Below, one piece after another: positions 15,834 to 23,441 of a stretch of 64,000 bases of DNA (the stretch's first letter is position 1; the number at the start of each line of letters is the position of its first letter). Source of the DNA: Oscillospiraceae bacterium (GTDB lineage Bacteria; Bacillota; Clostridia; Oscillospirales; Oscillospiraceae). A program made the translations under genes and the position numbers. The stretch covers positions 124,001 to 188,000 of the forward strand of contig JAFPWF010000024.1 in NCBI GenBank assembly GCA_017395085.1. The letters run 5' to 3'. The notes beneath the pieces are model-generated. The model saw only the letters and a list, made by a program, of their open reading frames with translations. It had not been told where the DNA came from and made no database searches.

Positions 15834-16925
15834 TTACCCCTCCTTTTTTATTCTCTTCACCGCACAGTACCGCGGTTCTTTTCTGTCAAAATCCCATGTG
15901 TGGGTCGAGTCACCCATGCAGTATTCCCGGTGTTCGCAGTCCCGGCATACGGCGCTTTCCTCCGCCCTGTTTCTGCGGAACGCTTGATACCGGTTCTCCC
16001 ATACATCCACAAAATCATCTCTGCGGATGTTACCCTGGATGAGTTCCGGCCTCCGTTCAATATCCAGGCATGCGCCGATGTCCCCGTTGGCCATGATGCT
16101 GCCGACCAGAATGCCGGCGCCGCACTGAAAGTAGAAGTCCCGGACTTCGTTTTCGTACTCAAATCCGAGAAAGTGGGAGCAACCGTAGGTTACTTCCATC
16201 TTGTTTTCCGGATCATAGCGGTACCACCGGATCAAGGCGAGCAGCCTGTCAAGCTCTTCCGCGTCCAGAATCAGATCCTCGTTTCCGCGGGCCCGTCCAA
16301 TCGGGTCCACGTTGGTCAGCCGCCAGGAGTAACAGCCTTCCTTCTTCAGGCAGGCGTACAGTTCTTCCAGATGACCGAGGTTTCCCTTGTGGACCACGGT
16401 AATGGCCTGCGCTTCCAATCCGAATTTCCGGAGCGCATGGATCCCTTCCATCGCCTGCCCGAAGCTTCCGGCCTTCCTTCGCAACCCGTCATGGACTGCT
16501 CCGACCCCGTCAATGCTGACTGCAATGGTGGTCAGCCCCGCAGCAGCGAGCTTCCGGGCGGCCGTTTCATCGATCAGGGTTCCGTTTGTCGTCATACCGA
16601 CCGAGAAACCCAGGGTGCGGGCGGCATAAATCATGCGGTATACATCCGGGTGCAGCATCGGCTCCCCGCCTGTAATGCACACCATGATGGCTTCCGGCGA
16701 GTATGCCTGTGCGACATCTTTCAACACTTTCCTGATATCCTCATAGGGGAGGAAGGTGCCGTTCACCGTCGCACAGTTGCTCCCGCAGTGCCGGCACTGC
16801 AGGTTGCATCGGTCCGTCAGCTCGAAGAAAAGAAACTGCAGCCTCGGGTGTTCGCGGAGCTGCCGCTGGTATTCCGCAAGTTTCAACATATTCTCTTTTT
16901 TGATCCGGAACCTTTTTTCGTCCAT
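15834..16925 (-). CDS. radical SAM/SPASM domain protein
   Basis: The 363-residue protein has the radical SAM CxxxCxxC motif at C40, C44 and C47 (ELTDRCNLQCRHC), the GGEPMLHPDV SAM motif, and a C-terminal SPASM-type auxiliary Fe-S region (QCGAGI, then CLD, CRDCEHREYC). SPASM enzymes usually modify ribosomal peptides or protein residues. No precursor peptide is adjacent; a zinc-ribbon gene is coupled downstream and a 93-residue hypothetical lies upstream. The start at ATG 16925 has GGAG 5 bp upstream. Confidence 0.85.
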   Translation of the reverse strand: MDEKRFRIKKENMLKLAEYQRQLREHPRLQFLFFELTDRCNLQCRHCGSNCATVNGTFLPYEDIRKVLKDVAQAYSPEAIMVCITGGEPMLHPDVYRMIYAARTLGFSVGMTTNGTLIDETAARKLAAAGLTTIAVSIDGVGAVHDGLRRKAGSFGQAMEGIHALRKFGLEAQAITVVHKGNLGHLEELYACLKKEGCYSWRLTNVDPIGRARGNEDLILDAEELDRLLALIRWYRYDPENKMEVTYGCSHFLGFEYENEVRDFYFQCGAGILVGSIMANGDIGACLDIERRPELIQGNIRRDDFVDVWENRYQAFRRNRAEESAVCRDCEHREYCMGDSTHTWDFDRKEPRYCAVKRIKKEG

Positions 16926-17103
16926 ATCCGCTCCAGATAATTACTCAATCTCAGTTTAAATATATCAAAAGCGGCCGTTGCATGCAACCTTGCGTTTTTT
17001 AGGGGCAATTCTCTTCCAAATTGTCGTCTGTTTTGACGATTTTCTTTTCGTGCACATACACGATGATCGGTTCGTATTGTTGAATTTCCAAGATCTGTAA
17101 TCA

Positions 17104-17129
17104 GAGCCGGCCTCGTTTGAGGTCGGCTC
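17104..17129. terminator. hairpin at the end of the 93-residue hypothetical gene
   Basis: GAGCCGGCCTC (17104-17114) pairs with GAGGTCGGCTC (17119-17129) at 10 of 11 positions around GTTT. No clear T-run follows on either strand. The same stem type recurs at 38220. The 212 bp from 16926 to 17137 show no other gene. Confidence 0.55.
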
Positions 17130-17137
17130 ATCAGTGT

Positions 17138-17419
17138 TTAATAGTGTTCGATTATTCCGTATGTTCCGGCTTTCAGGTCGAAGAGGAATACAGTGCGGTG
17201 CTCCGGCTTGGAGGTGTCTCCGATTTTCAGGATTGGGATCCCAGATTTAGAATACTCCGTGCGGGGCGGCATCCGGTAGATGATCCGGTATTCGTATTTG
17301 CCGTCATTGCGGGTCGCCCGTTCTGCGGTGATATGCACGGCGTTTTGCTCCACCCAGTCTTTTCCATGGAGTTTGATGTATCGCTTCTGTGCAATCTGTT
17401 CGGCCTGTGTGCGCGTCAC
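17138..17419 (-). CDS. 93-residue hypothetical protein
   Basis: The start is GTG 17419 with AGGAGGG 7 bp upstream, better than any ATG. The product is soluble and rich in charged residues: TRTQAEQIAQKRYIKLHGKD near the start, RIIYRMPPRTEY in the middle and a KAGTYGIIEHY tail. No family is recognised. It is divergent from the permease-GGDEF gene at 17594 and upstream of the radical SAM gene with a 212-bp gap and a hairpin, so it is probably its own unit. Confidence 0.6.
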   Translation of the reverse strand: MTRTQAEQIAQKRYIKLHGKDWVEQNAVHITAERATRNDGKYEYRIIYRMPPRTEYSKSGIPILKIGDTSKPEHRTVFLFDLKAGTYGIIEHY

Positions 17420-17593
17420 GCCGATCCCTCCTGCTTTTTGATGAGAGGGATTATATCCTTCCGGAAGGGAGAAATCAACGGGAAGGTGCCATATTATTTT
17501 TGGAAGATATGCAGCCTGAACTCTTGCGCCGGCGGGCCGACTGTGATACCATTCAGTACGGCGGCACGGCCATCCGTGCAGAGGAGGATCCGC

Positions 17594-19837
17594 GTGAAAG
17601 AACAGTCATCTGCCGTCCAAAAACAAACAAAACTGCAGCCCTATCTTTCGCCGCTGGCTGTCTGGGCGCTGTCAGCGGGCTCGGCCATCGGCTGGGGCTC
17701 GCTTGTCGTTACCGGCAGCACCTATCTCACCAAGGCGGGGCCGCTGGGTTCCATCCTCGGGCTGCTGACCGGCTTTGCCGTGATGCTGCTGGTGGCCTAC
17801 CATTACCACTTCCTGGCCAACCGCTATCCCGGCACGGGCGGTCTCTACAACTATGTAAAGTACATCTTCGGCTATGACCGCGCCTTCCTGGTGGCGTGGT
17901 TCATGTTCCTGGTCTACATTTCCATCTTCTGGGCGAACGCCACGAGCATCCCCCTGTTTGCGCGGTACTTCCTGCAGAACGTGTTCAGCGTCGGATACCT
18001 CTACACGATCTTCGGGTACGAGGTCTATCTGGGAGAGGTCCTGGTGACGCTGGCGGCTATCGCCCTGGTCGCCGTGCTGTGCATGGTCAGCAAGGTGGCG
18101 ACGGCCCGCTGCATGGAGGTGCTGGCGATTGCTTTCACGGTCGGCATCACGGTCTGCTTTGCGGCCGCCATGCTCGGCCACGGCAGTTCGGGCATGATGA
18201 TGGAACCGGCCTTCCTCCCGGAGCCGGGCGCCTTCCGCCAGGTCGTACGGATCGCCTTCATCTCCCCCTGGGCGTTTATCGGGTTTGAAAGCGTGTCCCA
18301 TTCCGCGGCGGAGTACCGCTTCCGGCACAGAAACATGTTCCGCGTGCTCGTGCTCTCGCTGCTGGTCATCACGGCGCTGTATATCTTCGTAATCCTGCTG
18401 AGCGTCTCCGCCTACCCTTCGGACTGCACAAGCTGGTTGGATTACATCACCCGGCTGAAAGAATACAAGGGCATCGCGGGGCTGCCCGCCTTCTACGCAG
18501 TGAACCACTACATGGGCCCGGCCGGCGTCTACACCCTGATGGCGTCGCTGCTGGCGCTGATACTGACCAGCCTGATCGGCATGATGCGCACGCTGAGCCG
18601 CCTCTGCTACGCTGTGGCGCAGGACGGCATCCTCTCCGAACGCTACGCGAAATTGAGCAGGAGGCAGATCCCGGTGAACGCCATCCTGCTGGTGCTGCTG
18701 GTTTCCCTGCCGATCCCATTTGTGGGCAGGACAGCCATCGGCTGGACGGTGGACACCAGCACCATCGGCGCAACCATCCTCTACGGTTTCGCCTCGATGG
18801 CGGTGTTCAAGGCCGCCGGGCAGGAAGGGCAGAAACCCGTGCGCCTTGCAGCCGGCGTGAGCCTCGCCGTTTTTGCCGCGCTGCTTGCGGTGATGCTGAT
18901 GCCGGGCGTCTTCTCCGACCACACCATTGAAACGGAGACCTATGTGCTGCTCGCCCTGTGGTCGGTGCTCGGCCTGATCTTCTTCAACCGGGTCATCCGC
19001 AAGGACCACGCCAGGAACTTCGGCAAGGCCATCATCGTGTGGATCTTCCTGCTGGCCTTCATCGTGCTGATGTCGATGACGCTGGCGGTGCGCGTCAACG
19101 AAGAGCGGGAAAACGCCGTCGTTGACGACATCGAGCGCTACATGAGCGGCGAGGCGGACAGCGAGACGCTGGCCCTGGACGGGACCACCTTCATGGAGAT
19201 GCAGCGCGAGCGGCTCCTGAAAGCGGACAACACCAGCGCCATCGTCATGCTGGCGCTGTTCGGCATGTCCTTTGCGGTGTTCATCGCGAACTATTCCTCC
19301 ATGAAGAAATGGGAGAGCATCACCTCCAAGGAGCGCGACCAGGCACGCACCGCCGCCAACACCGACTCCCTCACCGGCGTCAAGAGCAAGCACGCCTTTA
19401 CCGAGGTGGAAGAGCGGATGGAGACGCGCATCGCCGGGGGCGAAGCGGTGGAGTTCGGCGTCATCGTCTGCGACGTGAACGGCCTCAAGCGCATCAACGA
19501 CACCCTCGGCCACAAGGCGGGGGACGAGTATATCCGCGCCGCCTGCATGATGCTGTGCCGGTGCTACAAGCACAGCCCGGTCTACCGCATCGGCGGCGAC
19601 GAGTTTGCGGTGCTGCTGCAGGGGCAGGACTACGAGGCGCGCGAGGAGCTCCTGCAGGAGGTCAACGCGCAGATCGAAGTGAACCTCGGCAGCGGCGGGG
19701 CCGTCGCCTCGATTGGCATGGCGGAATACGAGCCGGACAGCGGAGAGACCTTCCACGAGGTCTTCAAGCGGGCGGACGGCCGGATGTACGAGCGCAAGAT
19801 GCAGCTCAAGGGCATGGGCGCCGATATCCGAGACTGA
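17594..19837 (+). CDS. amino acid permease (APC family) fused to a GGDEF diguanylate cyclase domain
   Basis: The start is GTG 17594 with AGGAGG 7 bp upstream, giving 747 residues. The N-terminal about 500 residues are an APC-type carrier: LSAGSAIGWGSLVVTGSTYL in the first helix, about 12 membrane spans, and FISPWAFIGFESVSH. A further pair of helices and a loop lead to a GGDEF domain (about 590-747) with DSLTGVKSKHAF, DVNGLKRINDTLGHKAGDE and the intact catalytic YRIGGDEFAVLL. The RxxD inhibitory site five residues before GGDEF is absent. It probably couples transport or sensing of an amino acid to c-di-GMP synthesis. Confidence 0.88.
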   Translation: MKEQSSAVQKQTKLQPYLSPLAVWALSAGSAIGWGSLVVTGSTYLTKAGPLGSILGLLTGFAVMLLVAYHYHFLANRYPGTGGLYNYVKYIFGYDRAFLVAWFMFLVYISIFWANATSIPLFARYFLQNVFSVGYLYTIFGYEVYLGEVLVTLAAIALVAVLCMVSKVATARCMEVLAIAFTVGITVCFAAAMLGHGSSGMMMEPAFLPEPGAFRQVVRIAFISPWAFIGFESVSHSAAEYRFRHRNMFRVLVLSLLVITALYIFVILLSVSAYPSDCTSWLDYITRLKEYKGIAGLPAFYAVNHYMGPAGVYTLMASLLALILTSLIGMMRTLSRLCYAVAQDGILSERYAKLSRRQIPVNAILLVLLVSLPIPFVGRTAIGWTVDTSTIGATILYGFASMAVFKAAGQEGQKPVRLAAGVSLAVFAALLAVMLMPGVFSDHTIETETYVLLALWSVLGLIFFNRVIRKDHARNFGKAIIVWIFLLAFIVLMSMTLAVRVNEERENAVVDDIERYMSGEADSETLALDGTTFMEMQRERLLKADNTSAIVMLALFGMSFAVFIANYSSMKKWESITSKERDQARTAANTDSLTGVKSKHAFTEVEERMETRIAGGEAVEFGVIVCDVNGLKRINDTLGHKAGDEYIRAACMMLCRCYKHSPVYRIGGDEFAVLLQGQDYEAREELLQEVNAQIEVNLGSGGAVASIGMAEYEPDSGETFHEVFKRADGRMYERKMQLKGMGADIRD

Positions 19838-19868
19838 AGAAGGAACAGAGAGATATCCGCAATAGAAA

Positions 19869-19892
19869 ACAGGGCAGCGTTTGCTGCCCTGT
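19869..19892 (+). terminator. terminator after the permease-GGDEF gene
   Basis: ACAGGGCAGC-GTTT-GCTGCCCTGT is a perfect 10-bp stem followed by CTGTTATTTT, 31 bp after the stop. Confidence 0.75.
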
Positions 19893-19928
19893 CTGTTATT
19901 TTACCCGTCACAGCACAGGAAACCGCAC

Positions 19929-19958
19929 ATTCCTGTTGATTGTTCCCGGGCTTTCGGC
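19929..19958 (+). repeat. 30-nt direct repeat, copy 1
   Basis: This 30-nt stretch beginning ATTCCTGTTGATTGTTCC matches 20555-20584 at 29 of 30 positions. Copy 2 carries the -35 and spacer of the promoter of the MazG-like gene. Copy 1 lacks a -10 box after it (CAATCC). The two copies flank the GG-leader peptide and the membrane micropeptide. Confidence 0.75.
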
Positions 19959-19971
19959 CAATCCGGCCGCG

Positions 19972-20232
19972 TCAGTACGCGTAACCGAGGATAGCGCCCT
20001 TGATCCATCCCCGCACCGGGTAGTCAATCTCCGCCCAGTTGCGGCCGTCCGCATAAGTGAACTTTCCCGTCGAATTCGCAGCGGTCCCGTTCGGAAGAAC
20101 TGCGATGACCGGGGCGTTCAATGCGGGATAAGCCCTGATCGCGGCGTCCCGAGAATCGCCGGTATTAACGGTGCGGAATTCACCGCCGCTTACGCTCTCA
20201 AGTTCCTGATCCTTTAAAGTGGTATCTTCCAT
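19972..20232 (-). CDS. double-glycine leader peptide with SH3-like mature region
   Basis: The 86-residue product starts at ATG 20232 behind AAGGAG. The first 17 residues (MEDTTLKDQELESVSGG) match bacteriocin-type double-glycine leaders, with the LxxxELxxVxGG spacing. The mature part of about 69 residues reads EFRTVNTGDSRDAAIRAYP, then NAPVIAVLPNGTA, DGRNWAEIDYPVRGWI and a GAILGYAY tail, like a small bacterial SH3 domain. This predicts export and cleavage by a C39-peptidase ABC transporter, none of which lies in this window. It could be a secreted wall-binding effector or signal. Confidence 0.7.
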   Translation of the reverse strand: MEDTTLKDQELESVSGGEFRTVNTGDSRDAAIRAYPALNAPVIAVLPNGTAANSTGKFTYADGRNWAEIDYPVRGWIKGAILGYAY

Positions 20233-20307
20233 GGTTTGATCTCCTTTTCGGTTGAGTATGCATGAAGTATAGCACGGGGGCTGATGCAAAAGCAACCCGC
20301 AAAGCAG

Positions 20308-20442
20308 TCAGCGGAGCAGGCAGAAACAGGAGAACACAAGCAGCACGATGCCTGCCGTTTCCCTGCCGGTGAGGAGCATGAGCAGCGAAGCCGCAACGCC
20401 GAGGACGCCGACGACCAGGTTCAGGATCCGGTTTGCTTTCAT
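20308..20442 (-). CDS. 44-residue membrane micropeptide
   Basis: ATG 20442 follows GGGAGGAGG. The product has two hydrophobic segments, ILNLVVGVLGVAASLLMLLT and AGIVLLVFSCFCLLR, joined by GRETA, so it is a helical hairpin in the membrane. It lies upstream of the GG-leader peptide gene on the same strand with a 75-bp gap. Function unknown; small two-helix proteins of this kind can be immunity, holin-like or regulatory peptides. Confidence 0.6.
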   Translation of the reverse strand: MKANRILNLVVGVLGVAASLLMLLTGRETAGIVLLVFSCFCLLR

Positions 20443-20554
20443 GTTTCAGCCTCCTCCCTCTCTCCGCCGGCAGCGGGGCATGTTTTTGCCTCTCTGCCCA
20501 TTATACGGAATCGCGGGGAAAAAGACAACTCCGGATTGGTATGTCCGGCTCATG

Positions 20555-20584
20555 ATTCCTGTTGATTGTTCCGGGGCTTTCGGC
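20555..20584 (+). repeat. 30-nt direct repeat, copy 2
   Basis: Same sequence as 19929-19958 with one C-to-G change. It covers the -35 box and spacer of the downstream promoter. Confidence 0.75.
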
Positions 20585-20590
20585 TACAAT
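20562..20590 (+). promoter_or_regulatory. sigma-A type promoter for the MazG-like gene
   Basis: TTGATT (20562-20567), a 17-bp spacer and TACAAT (20585-20590), 27 bp before the start codon. Confidence 0.6.
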
Positions 20591-20617
20591 AGCAGGCAGG
20601 GAATGAAGGTGAAACAC

Positions 20618-20938
20618 ATGAAACAGGAAACGCTCGACCGCATCCGCCGCTTCGTCGCCGACAGGGACTGGGACCAGTTCCACACCCCGGCGAACCTGGC
20701 CAAGTCCATCTCCATTGAGGCGAACGAGCTGCTGGAATGCTTCCAGTGGAACGAAGAAGATTTTGATCTGGAAGCCGTCCGGGAAGAACTGGCCGACGTG
20801 ATGGTGTACTGCATCAACATGCTCGACCGGCTGCAGCTGGACCCGGACGAGATCATCAACGCCAAGCTGACCCAGAACGAGGCGAAGTACCCTGTGGAAA
20901 AAGCCCGGGGCAGCTCGGCAAAGTACACGGAGCTTTGA
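20618..20938 (+). CDS. MazG-like nucleotide pyrophosphohydrolase
   Basis: The 106-residue protein is taken from ATG 20618 (GAAGGTGA upstream); an ATG at 20603 is possible. RRFVADRDWDQFHTPANLAK, SIEANELLECFQWNEED and VREELADVMVYCINML carry the ExxE...ExxD metal-binding helices of the all-alpha NTP pyrophosphatase (MazG/dCTPase-like) superfamily. It hydrolyses non-canonical or excess nucleoside triphosphates to monophosphates. Length is typical for the single-domain RS21-C6-like type. It heads a short operon with 20959 and 21044. Confidence 0.88.
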   Translation: MKQETLDRIRRFVADRDWDQFHTPANLAKSISIEANELLECFQWNEEDFDLEAVREELADVMVYCINMLDRLQLDPDEIINAKLTQNEAKYPVEKARGSSAKYTEL

Positions 20939-20958
20939 GGGGCGGAGGAGGAGACAGA

Positions 20959-21044
20959 ATGGTACGCTGGTTTAAGATCGCCGGTGCGGTGATTACGAGA
21001 TGGACGACTCCCTGCGGCTCGCCATGAAGGAATACTGGTTCTGA
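20959..21044 (+). pseudogene. short frameshifted coding fragment
   Basis: A perfect SD (GGAGGAGGAG) precedes ATG 20959, but that frame stops after 22 residues (MVRWFKIAGAVITRWTTP...). The overlapping frame reads CGDYEMDDSLRLAMKEYWF and stops at 21044, one base into the ATG of the next gene. A single frameshift near 20985 would join MVRWFKIAG to this tail. It is therefore a broken small gene, a sequencing slip, or a coupling leader for the gene at 21044. Confidence 0.4.
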
Positions 21045-21493
21045 TGAAGCGGCGGGAGTTTTATCAGCGGCTGCAGGACATCGACCCCGAAGACAGGAGG
21101 GCAATGGAGCAGCTGGCGGAGCTGTTTGAAGAGGATTACGTCACAGCGGGAGAAAATCTGACGGACCCGGCCGTGGCGGAGGACATCCGCGCCCGGGCGC
21201 AGGCGGACATGGAGTACTTTATGGCGAAGTACGACGCCCTGCTGGAAAAAATCAACTTAGAGCTCCGCAGGGCCGGCGCCACCGATGCGCAGATCAACTG
21301 GGGGCTCTTCGGCAACGTGGAGCTGCCGACCGTGCCGTACCTGCTGTGCAACTTCCGGGCGAGGAAGCTCATCCGCCTCAGTTACCGGATCCTCTACTGC
21401 CTGGCCGAGCTGAACATGATCGGCAAGTATACCGAGGTGGACGGGGAGGAGCTGGAGCGGATCCGCCGGGACTATGGCCGGCGCTTCGGGTGA
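21044..21493 (+). CDS. 149-residue hypothetical protein
   Basis: A soluble, mostly helical protein, MKRREFYQRLQDIDPEDRRA at the start, with an acidic first half and a conserved-looking WGLFGNVELPTVPYLLCNF centre. No family is recognised. It starts within the stop of the preceding fragment (TGATG overlap) and shares the MazG-like operon. It ends before a strong terminator. Confidence 0.65.
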   Translation: MKRREFYQRLQDIDPEDRRAMEQLAELFEEDYVTAGENLTDPAVAEDIRARAQADMEYFMAKYDALLEKINLELRRAGATDAQINWGLFGNVELPTVPYLLCNFRARKLIRLSYRILYCLAELNMIGKYTEVDGEELERIRRDYGRRFG

Positions 21494-21514
21494 GCGGGCT
21501 GAATTGAATATGAT

Positions 21515-21544
21515 AAAGGAGCCCGCGGCTTGCGGGCTCCTTTT
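21515..21544 (+). terminator. strong rho-independent terminator
   Basis: AAAGGAGCCCGC (21515-21526) pairs perfectly with GCGGGCTCCTTT (21532-21543) around GGCTT, ending in TTTT. Confidence 0.85.
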
Positions 21545-21610
21545 GCGCTTTGTTTGTCTCGACCATTCTTGAGGCGGGACAGTAACCTTTCCAAATACAA
21601 AAACCATTGC

Positions 21611-22297
21611 TCACTCGCTCAGCATTTTCGTCAGCTTCGGGAAGCGCGGCTCAAAGGTAAACCTGCGATCAATGAGCCTGCCGAAGAAGGCAATGAGCGG
21701 GGCGTTGATGAACGTGATGAGGATGGTGCCGGGTCCGAAGCCGTGGAAGCCGCCCGTCAGGGCAAAGGCCAGCACGGCGGAAAGCAGCAGCATGACGACG
21801 TCGTTTGCAAGCTTTACACGGTTGATGTTCAGCCCGAAACGGCCGGCAACCTCGCGGACCAGGAGCTCATAGATGGCGATGGGCCACGATGTCCGGAAAA
21901 CAAAGGCAATCGCCAGGGAAGTAAACCCGGCGCCGAAGACAAAAGCCGCGATCCTCAGCCACAGGCTCTCATAAGGCCCGTTGCCGCCCAGCAGCAGGAG
22001 CCAGAAGTCGATGCACAGCCCTGAGATGACGGCCGTGCCAAAGGAGAGCAGGTACTTCCAGCGGAAGCGGCCCGTGGCGACGCACATGACCAGCAGCAGG
22101 ACGCCCTGCCAGAGATACTCGGAGGTCCCCTGCGTGTACCACGGGAGCCTGTCGCGCAGGGCTAGGTGGAAGATATAGGGGGGCGCCGCGATCATGGACA
22201 GGCCGAAGTCCGCCTTGGTGCAAAGGCACACCCCGAGCGCGCACCCGACGATGCCGATCACCCAGGCGGCCTCATTCATTCTGCTGATTTTCTTCAT
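21611..22297 (-). CDS. DUF6198/YczE-like integral membrane protein
   Basis: The 228-residue protein is read from ATG 22297 (MKKISRMNEA). It has five hydrophobic segments and the family features GVCLCTKADFGLSMIAAPPY near the N-terminus and FGPGTILITFINAPLIAFFG near the C-terminus. YczE-like proteins are small multi-span proteins of unknown role, sometimes beside regulators. SD GGAG is 11 bp upstream; a more distal ATG at 22342 is possible but less likely. Confidence 0.75.
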   Translation of the reverse strand: MKKISRMNEAAWVIGIVGCALGVCLCTKADFGLSMIAAPPYIFHLALRDRLPWYTQGTSEYLWQGVLLLVMCVATGRFRWKYLLSFGTAVISGLCIDFWLLLLGGNGPYESLWLRIAAFVFGAGFTSLAIAFVFRTSWPIAIYELLVREVAGRFGLNINRVKLANDVVMLLLSAVLAFALTGGFHGFGPGTILITFINAPLIAFFGRLIDRRFTFEPRFPKLTKMLSE

Positions 22298-22389
22298 AGT
22301 CTCACATTCTCCGGGGGTTGGGGTACAGGCTTTGGGTTTCATGCTGCCCTGGGCTGCCGGGAGGATCGCCTTCTGCAGAGGGCGTTCCG

Positions 22390-23262
22390 TTACTTCCAGC
22401 CGGGGTCCGGCTTCGACACGTCTTCCGGCATGCCGGGCAGGATCAGCCCGCCGTCGACCCGCAGCGTGACGCCCGTAATGTACGACGCCTTTTCCGACGC
22501 GAGGAACGCGACGGCCCTGCCGATGTCCTCCGGCGTGCCGACGCGGTCCAGGGGGATCCGCGGGCCGAGGAGATCCCAGAAATCGTGTTCCTGCACAAGG
22601 GACGGGTCCTTCAGAAATTCCTTGCTCCAGAAGTAATCCGTCTTCTTTCCTTCTTTCATCGCAAGGAGTTCCTCGTCGGTGCGCACGCGCACCGCGCCCG
22701 GCGCCACGTTGTTAACCCGGATGCCGTAGTCCGCAAGGTCCAGCGCAAAGGCTTCGGCCATGCGGTTCAGGCAGGCCTTGATGCCGCAGTAAACGCCCGC
22801 GTTCGGGTAGGCACGTTCTCCCCGGGACGAGCTGACGTTGATCAGGCAGCCCCGCACGCCGTGGTCGATCATATAGCGGGCCACGCAGTGCATCATCATG
22901 ACATAGGCCCGCAGGTCGAGGCTGATGAGGTAATCGAATGTTTCGGCGGTGATGTCCTGCAGCGCCTGCGGGATGTTCACGCCCGCGTTGTTCACTAGCA
23001 GGTCCAGCCCGCCGAGGGCGTCCACCGCCTGCGCAAAGAAGTCTTCGGCAGCGCCCGGCTTGGTAAGGTCGGCGGGAAAGTGCCAGGCGCGCGCGCCCCG
23101 CTCCTGCAGCATCGCCACGGTGGTTTCGATGCCCGCCTCCACGTTCTGGGTGCCGGGATAGTAGGAGAAGGCAATGTCATAGCCCTCTTCGGCCAGCACC
23201 GTGCTGATGCCTCTGCCCATGCCGAGCGCGGCGCCGGTTACAATCGCTTTTTTCCTTTCCAA
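22390..23262 (-). CDS. short-chain dehydrogenase/reductase (SDR)
   Basis: The 290-residue protein starts at TTG 23262 (MERKKAIVTG) with GAGG 8 bp upstream. The Rossmann motif is TGAALGMGRG, followed by LVNNAGVN, INVSSSRGE and the catalytic YCGIK (Tyr-x3-Lys). The C-terminal VRTDEELLAMKEGKKTDYFW extension and the ITGVTLRVDGG tail are like glucose 1-dehydrogenase-type SDRs. It oxidises or reduces a small alcohol or carbonyl with NAD(P); substrate not known. It stands alone, convergent with nothing close. Confidence 0.88.
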   Translation of the reverse strand: MERKKAIVTGAALGMGRGISTVLAEEGYDIAFSYYPGTQNVEAGIETTVAMLQERGARAWHFPADLTKPGAAEDFFAQAVDALGGLDLLVNNAGVNIPQALQDITAETFDYLISLDLRAYVMMMHCVARYMIDHGVRGCLINVSSSRGERAYPNAGVYCGIKACLNRMAEAFALDLADYGIRVNNVAPGAVRVRTDEELLAMKEGKKTDYFWSKEFLKDPSLVQEHDFWDLLGPRIPLDRVGTPEDIGRAVAFLASEKASYITGVTLRVDGGLILPGMPEDVSKPDPGWK

Positions 23263-23381
23263 GTGAGAATCCTCGTGTCAAAAATGAATAACCCGGGAAA
23301 CCATATCTGTCCGCCATTATACCATCCCCGGCCGGGTCTGTCGAGTTTTGTGCGGCGGGATTTTTCTCCGGGCGGCGGCTC

Positions 23382-23410
23382 TTTACCAGAGGCGCGAATC
23401 GTAGTAAAAT
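23382..23410 (+). promoter_or_regulatory. sigma-A type promoter for the GH13 gene
   Basis: TTTACC (23382-23387), 17-bp spacer and TAAAAT (23405-23410), 31 bp upstream of the start. Confidence 0.5.
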
Positions 23411-23441
23411 GGCCCAAAAGGAAAAAGGAAGGGTTTTTACC

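Noticed and set aside
16883-17131. Minus-strand 82-codon frame upstream of the radical SAM gene, considered as a precursor peptide
   Set aside because: It overlaps the start of the radical SAM gene in another frame, has no SD and no leader-core pattern.
17672-19756. A 694-codon open frame on the minus strand opposite the permease-GGDEF gene
   Set aside because: It is the complement of a clearly coding gene with strong GC bias; its product is low-complexity (His, Gln, Arg, Asp rich) with no domain, SD or promoter.
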